A stretch of 64,000 nt of DNA from Cornus controversa. Its lineage: Eukaryota > Streptophyta > Magnoliopsida > Cornales > Cornaceae. Each line of letters starts with the position of its first letter. Position 1 is the stretch's first letter. Location of the stretch: positions 51,344,836-51,408,835 of the forward strand of contig CM048849.1 of the NCBI GenBank assembly GCA_026545225.1, in the 5' to 3' direction. A program made the position numbers and the translations under genes. The notes below the pieces were generated by a model that was not told the origin of the DNA, searched no databases, and was given only the letters and a program-made list of their open reading frames with translations. Positions 59,603-64,000 of this stretch are shown one piece after another.

Positions 59603-60168
59603 TGTGGTGACCCTTGTGGACTAGTGTGATGTGAGCAGGTGCGGGAGACACTGGGCGAGCTACCACACTGGCAAGGTACAGGATGCTCAATCCCATATCG
59701 CCTGAGTGTGAAAAAGGTGATGTGCTTATATGTATAGTGTTCTCTCCAAATGGTATGAGTCCTTTTGGGGTAAAACTCAAGAACAAAATCGTGCAGGCTT
59801 AGACCCAAAGTGGACAATATCATACCATCAGGTGGCCGGAGCAGGCTGTTACAAATGATATCAGAGTCGGACCGAGCCGAAAGTGTGCCGACGGGAACGT
59901 CAAGCCTCCTAAGGGGGTAGATTATGGTGACCTTTGTGGGCGAGTGTGATGTGGGCGAGTGCGAGAGACACTAGGCGAATTACCACACTGGCATCCTAGA
60001 GGGTGCTCAATCCCACATCGCCTGGGTGTGGAGAAGGGGATGTGCTTATATGTAGTGTGTTCTCTCCAAATGGTATAAGGCCTCTTGGGTAAAACTCAAT
60101 AACAAAATCGTGTGGGCTTAGGCCCAAAGCAAACAATATTATACCATCAGGTGTAGCGGGCTATTACA
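59603..60168 (+). mobile_element. TRIM-type LTR retroelement (non-coding, nearly complete)
   Basis: Two LTRs of about 250 bp (59603-59853 and 59923-60168) flank a 69-bp internal region. A primer-binding site like the initiator-Met tRNA complement (ATGATATCAGAGTCGG, near 59855-59870) follows the first LTR, and a polypurine tract AAGGGGGTAGA (59911-59921) precedes the second. A 5-bp duplication atata flanks it. It encodes nothing, as usual for TRIMs, and would depend on another element for movement. The LTRs have diverged visibly, so it is not young. Confidence 0.85.
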
Positions 60169-60173
60169 ATATA

Positions 60174-61085
60174 TAAATATGTAGATATTATTTATATATA
60201 CAGGGTTATTACAATATATAAATATGTACATATTATTTATATATACATAATCTCAACGAGCATCAATAGAGGTAAGAATTTCTCTTTCTTCCCGAATAAA
60301 AGTATGTCAGTTACAACAAATTGGAGATAAAAGAAATCACAATTTGTTGATATTTAATTTCAACATCAAATTTGACAAAAAGGGTTCGAAGAGTTTCTTA
60401 TCTCCAAATCAAATTAGGGTTTTTTTTATCTCCAATTCAAATCCAACCTTCTTTTATGAATGGACTTGAAGTCTTAGTGGTCACTAAAGTAAGTTGAAAC
60501 ACTTTGGTCGTAGATGTGAGTCAGGGAATCTTGTGTCTCCATTTGGCCGTCGATGTACTGAACAAATTGCGTCGTCGAATCGTCTCTGAGAAAGTCCTCA
60601 AGCTTCGGAGCATGAGGTTATTATTGTACATACAAATTTCGAGTCTAAGAATAAGATCAAAACATGTGGACAAATATATCAAATATATTAATTTCAATAG
60701 ATATAGGTTACAAATCTCTGTAAATATTTACAAAAGAAAGATAAATTACTCTGATTCAATCTCCTTGATGATCCGGATTCAATGGCTGTTGGAACTTGAT
60801 CTTGAATTAGATTAAAACTTTGGTGAAGAACGACACGTGAATGATTTGTTTGTTATTATTCTCCTTCAGGGTTCATATACTTTGAAGCTTTGAATTTTGA
60901 GTGAAAAATCCTATAGAGTTTTAGCTTTCTCTGAGAGTCTTCTGGGCCTTCTTTCCTTTTCCCCACCCTTGGACCTTTATTAATAGGCTCACCAAAGGGG
61001 TAGATTTGTAACTTTTCTTTTCTTCTCATAATGATAATTGTGATAATTATCTAATATATACATAATAATTATCTTTAATGATAAT

Positions 61086-61121
<36 letters not shown>

Positions 61122-62711
61122 TCCATTTGATCCATTTTCAAGTAGGTTTGGACTTTATAGACAATTTTAGATCAGCCCATGACCCATTTATTTATGGTGG
61201 GTCTGGTCTTTGAATTATTTGACTCATTGGGCCACATTTTAAAGTGGGTCAAATTAAAAGTAAACTCAAATTACATTTTAGGTCCACCATATAATTTTTT
61301 TTAATGTCTACAGTTGCATTTGTGAAAATGGATGAATCACCAATACTTTGTCTTGTGCGTTCTTTCACTTGATTGCCTCTTTCTGTATAAACAACTTGAG
61401 CCTTAGGGTTTGCCCATTCTACCAAAAAAAAAAAAGTGATATGTGCATCTATGATGCATCAAATCCTAATCTCCACCCAAACTATTCTCAGTATCAAATC
61501 ATGGTAATAATAAGATATTGAGAGAGGAGAGAGAACAGAGTGAGGAAAAAAAGAGAAATGAGAGGGAAATAGTTATGGTGGGCTAAATAGTCATTTTATA
61601 GCTTAAGATAATTTATTTTTTTATTAATTAAATTATGGGGGCATAAAAGTTATTTCAATGTACTGAAGGGAGGTAAGTGTAACTGTTTTACAAACATAAC
61701 ACCCATATGTAATTAGACCAAAATCTCTGAGGAGCTTATTGTATTTTATCCAAAAATAATAATTAATATTGACAAATTTCCACAACATACTGGTGATAGA
61801 ACTCGATTCAGCATACCATAATCTAAGATGAATATTGTAGAAAATCGCCTTATTAGCACAACATAAATTATACTTCATTGGTTAAGTGAACTTATGTTGT
61901 TTTATTTAATTATTTATTTTTATGGTAAAAAGCTCACACTATTGAGTTTGGTCTTTGGTTTTATGTCCGCCATATTAAATTAATAAAATCGTTGTAACTG
62001 AGAATTTATTAATGACTTTCTTACTTCTTGTTTTAAAGAAAAAATGTCATCTGTCAGTCTCATTCTTTGAAAACTCAAACTTGAAAAATAGGCAATTCCA
62101 ACGGAATGTATTTTTGTTGGAATGACCAAAATCAACGAGTCAACAATTTAATTTAGAGAAGATATATTATACAACACATGAAACTTCAATAATTTGAGAT
62201 TTTGAGTGTAGTGTGGACCCAACCTTACCTAAGGATGTTGCCTATGTTAGGCGAGTTGGACCAGTTTTAGGAATAACAAAATGCTTTACTCCATTTAAAA
62301 CAGTTTTGGGGTCCATTTAATAGTTTTGGACGAGAACGGATTTTAGGAGTGAAAACCTGCATTGTGTGGGACAACCCTCTGCTGCTCCATTCCGCTTATA
62401 TTGAGAATTTACCATTTTCTGTTTATATCTTATGTTATATACAAAACTACCCTTGTTATTAGAAAAATGTTGATGTTTATCTGATTAATTTGGTACAACT
62501 GTCTAAAATTTGGAAGAATATTTATTTTGGCTTATATTTCTAAATATAAGTTTTTAAAATTTGAGTCAGGTGCCAAGGGTTGTTTCCTAAATGGTTTTGG
62601 ATGGGAAAGCAAATGGCAAAGCCATTGACCTGTCCGATACCATCCCTAATCAGTTTGATTGGGCCAACTTGGCAAACAGATTTAGTTATTGTTCCAAGCC
62701 ATATTTCAGGT
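60174..62711. other. Right flank, part 2: no gene recognised
   Basis: AT-rich. Around 60500-61310 the sequence (CTCACCAAAGGGGTAG, ATTAATAGGC) is reminiscent of an LTR but no ends were found. An AT microsatellite lies at about 61088-61118. The short open stretch at 60504-60815 matches nothing I know. Confidence 0.5.
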
Positions 62712-62874
62712 AAGGGTAATGCTACTCAGACAGAATTTGTAGGCAGAATTCATAGGCAGAATGTTTTATATCCATTGGATGCATGTAGTAGGCTCCACCA
62801 CATACACTCACCACATGCATCCAATGGATGTAAAACATTTTGCCTATGAATTCTGCCTGAGTAGTATTACCCTT
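62712..62874. mobile_element. Foldback MITE, 163 bp
   Basis: Almost the entire element is an inverted repeat: AAGGGTAATGCTACTCAGAC...TGGATGCATG left, CATGCATCCA...CTGAGTAGTATTACCCTT right, with a loop of about 25 bp. Flanked by 5-bp repeats caggt (62707-62711 and 62875-62879). Superfamily not assigned. Confidence 0.85.
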
Positions 62875-63303
62875 CAGGTAAACTATACATTCACACATTA
62901 TTATTTTTTCATTTCAACTCATTATAATTGCTATTACTCTTACCCCACTCTTTCACACTAGAATATATATCGACCCTGGTGCACATGACCAAACCATTTT
63001 AGTAATTCTAATGTAAAACCAAACTCACATTTAATGTAAATTAACAAAACAAAAAACTTTGATAAACTGTATACCAAGTCAAGTTTGCCGGTTAAAAAAT
63101 AAATGTGTCTTATGTGTGACAATTGCAGTGAAATAGACGAGGATCAACTATATATAATTGTAGGCCAAGGCAAAAATTTTAAAGGTGTCCTCCAACACAA
63201 GAAGTAGTTTTTTACTTTGGCTAAGTTCACCTTTACCTTCACACCATCACAAGTAGTTTTTTCAACTCCAAATAATTCTTACTCCAATTACCTTCACATT
63301 ATA

Positions 63304-63836
63304 CTAAAAAGTACGGAAATTTCATCGAGAGTGTCATACTCATGTTGGACACTCGGATACCGTATCGGACACGTGTCGAACATTTTATAGAAGTGTTCTG
63401 ACATTTTTCTTTTTAGGATATTTCTCGAACACTTCTCAAAAATTCTTCGAACAGATGTTGGACATTTCGTAATAGTGATGTATATTCAAATATTTCGAAA
63501 GAAAATTATATGCGACTAAGTTTATGATTAAAAATTTAAGATAAATATATGTAGATGATTAAATAAGTTTGGTTCTTTAATTTATTTTAATATATTTGTC
63601 TCTTTTTACTTATATGTTTGTTTTGTTCTTAATTGCTTTATAATGAATTGAAGTATTTTTGTAATGTATTTTTTTTTGTTAAATAATTAATATATATATA
63701 TATATATATATATTAATACATTATATTATTATTTTATAGTCGTATTATCATCGTGTTCGTGTCTTAATTTTTTAAAATTTCACGTATTATCATCTCCGCA
63801 TCGTATCGTATTCATGTTTATGTTCGTGCTTCCTAG
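63304..63836. mobile_element. hAT-like non-autonomous element, CGTGTCCG family, 533 bp
   Basis: Left end CTAAAAAGTACGG, right end GTTCGTGCTTCCTAG. Interior shares the block AAATAAGTxTGGTTCTTTAAT and an AT-rich centre with the copy at 47408-47876. More degenerate than its relatives; target duplication not clear. Confidence 0.75.
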
Positions 63837-64000
63837 TATGTACACACTGCCTCGTAACATGCCTTACCCCTTCTACCCAAGGGAACCAAACCCCACACTC
63901 GTTGAAAAAATAATTGTAAAAATTATGTATAATAGTCACAAGGAGACATAGGAAGTTAGCACAAAAATCATACATCATATCAATCCTTGGATCATTATCA

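Noticed and set aside
60504-60815. 103-codon plus-strand open frame
   Set aside because: No recognisable domain, low-complexity Ile/Arg/Tyr-rich C-terminal half, no clear start context.

Overview
The window looks like nuclear DNA of a eudicot plant. It is AT-rich, its genes have spliced exons with GT/AG borders and kilobase introns, and it is crowded with plant transposons: L1- and RTE-type LINEs, an Au-type SINE, hAT- and Mutator-like non-autonomous DNA elements, Copia LTR fossils and a TRIM. No prokaryotic gene organisation, rRNA, tRNA or CRISPR array was seen. The species cannot be named from this sequence.

One host gene dominates. It lies on the minus strand and is a SAC9-type phosphoinositide phosphatase (SAC domain plus WW domain). 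Seven coding exons were placed with matching splice phases: 38334-38944, 31177-31309, 27853-29069, 20785-20892, 20483-20653, 9407-9646 and 8262-8696. They give about 972 uninterrupted residues, roughly the first 60% of the Arabidopsis protein. The 3' part should lie left of position 1. The introns are swollen by transposons: a nearly full-length L1 with target-site duplications sits antisense in intron 1, and nested RTE/L1/Copia/hAT remains fill the 7 kb and 10.8 kb introns.

Region 38.9-45.3 kb, upstream of the first recognised SAC9 exon, holds DNA-transposon copies, an RTE/Au-SINE remnant and a short piece of plastid psbD (a NUPT) at about 44.92-45.08 kb.

Region 45.3-56.6 kb is the most unusual part. 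It is a head-to-head inverted duplication centred near 52.26 kb, about 4.4 kb per arm before later insertions. Each arm carries the last two exons of a POLLUX/DMI1-type nuclear ion-channel gene plus several kb of its 3' flank. Both copies are decayed, with different lesions. The left arm alone carries an hAT-like element whose empty site survives in the right arm, most of an RTE LINE, and two small tandem expansions. The structure could fold into a very long hairpin RNA if transcribed.

Region 56.6-64 kb has no recognisable gene. It holds a minisatellite (about 56.9-58.0 kb), a small TRIM retroelement with 5-bp target duplications (59.6-60.2 kb), a 163-bp foldback MITE (62.7 kb) and another copy of the CGTGTCCG-rich hAT-like family (63.3-63.8 kb).
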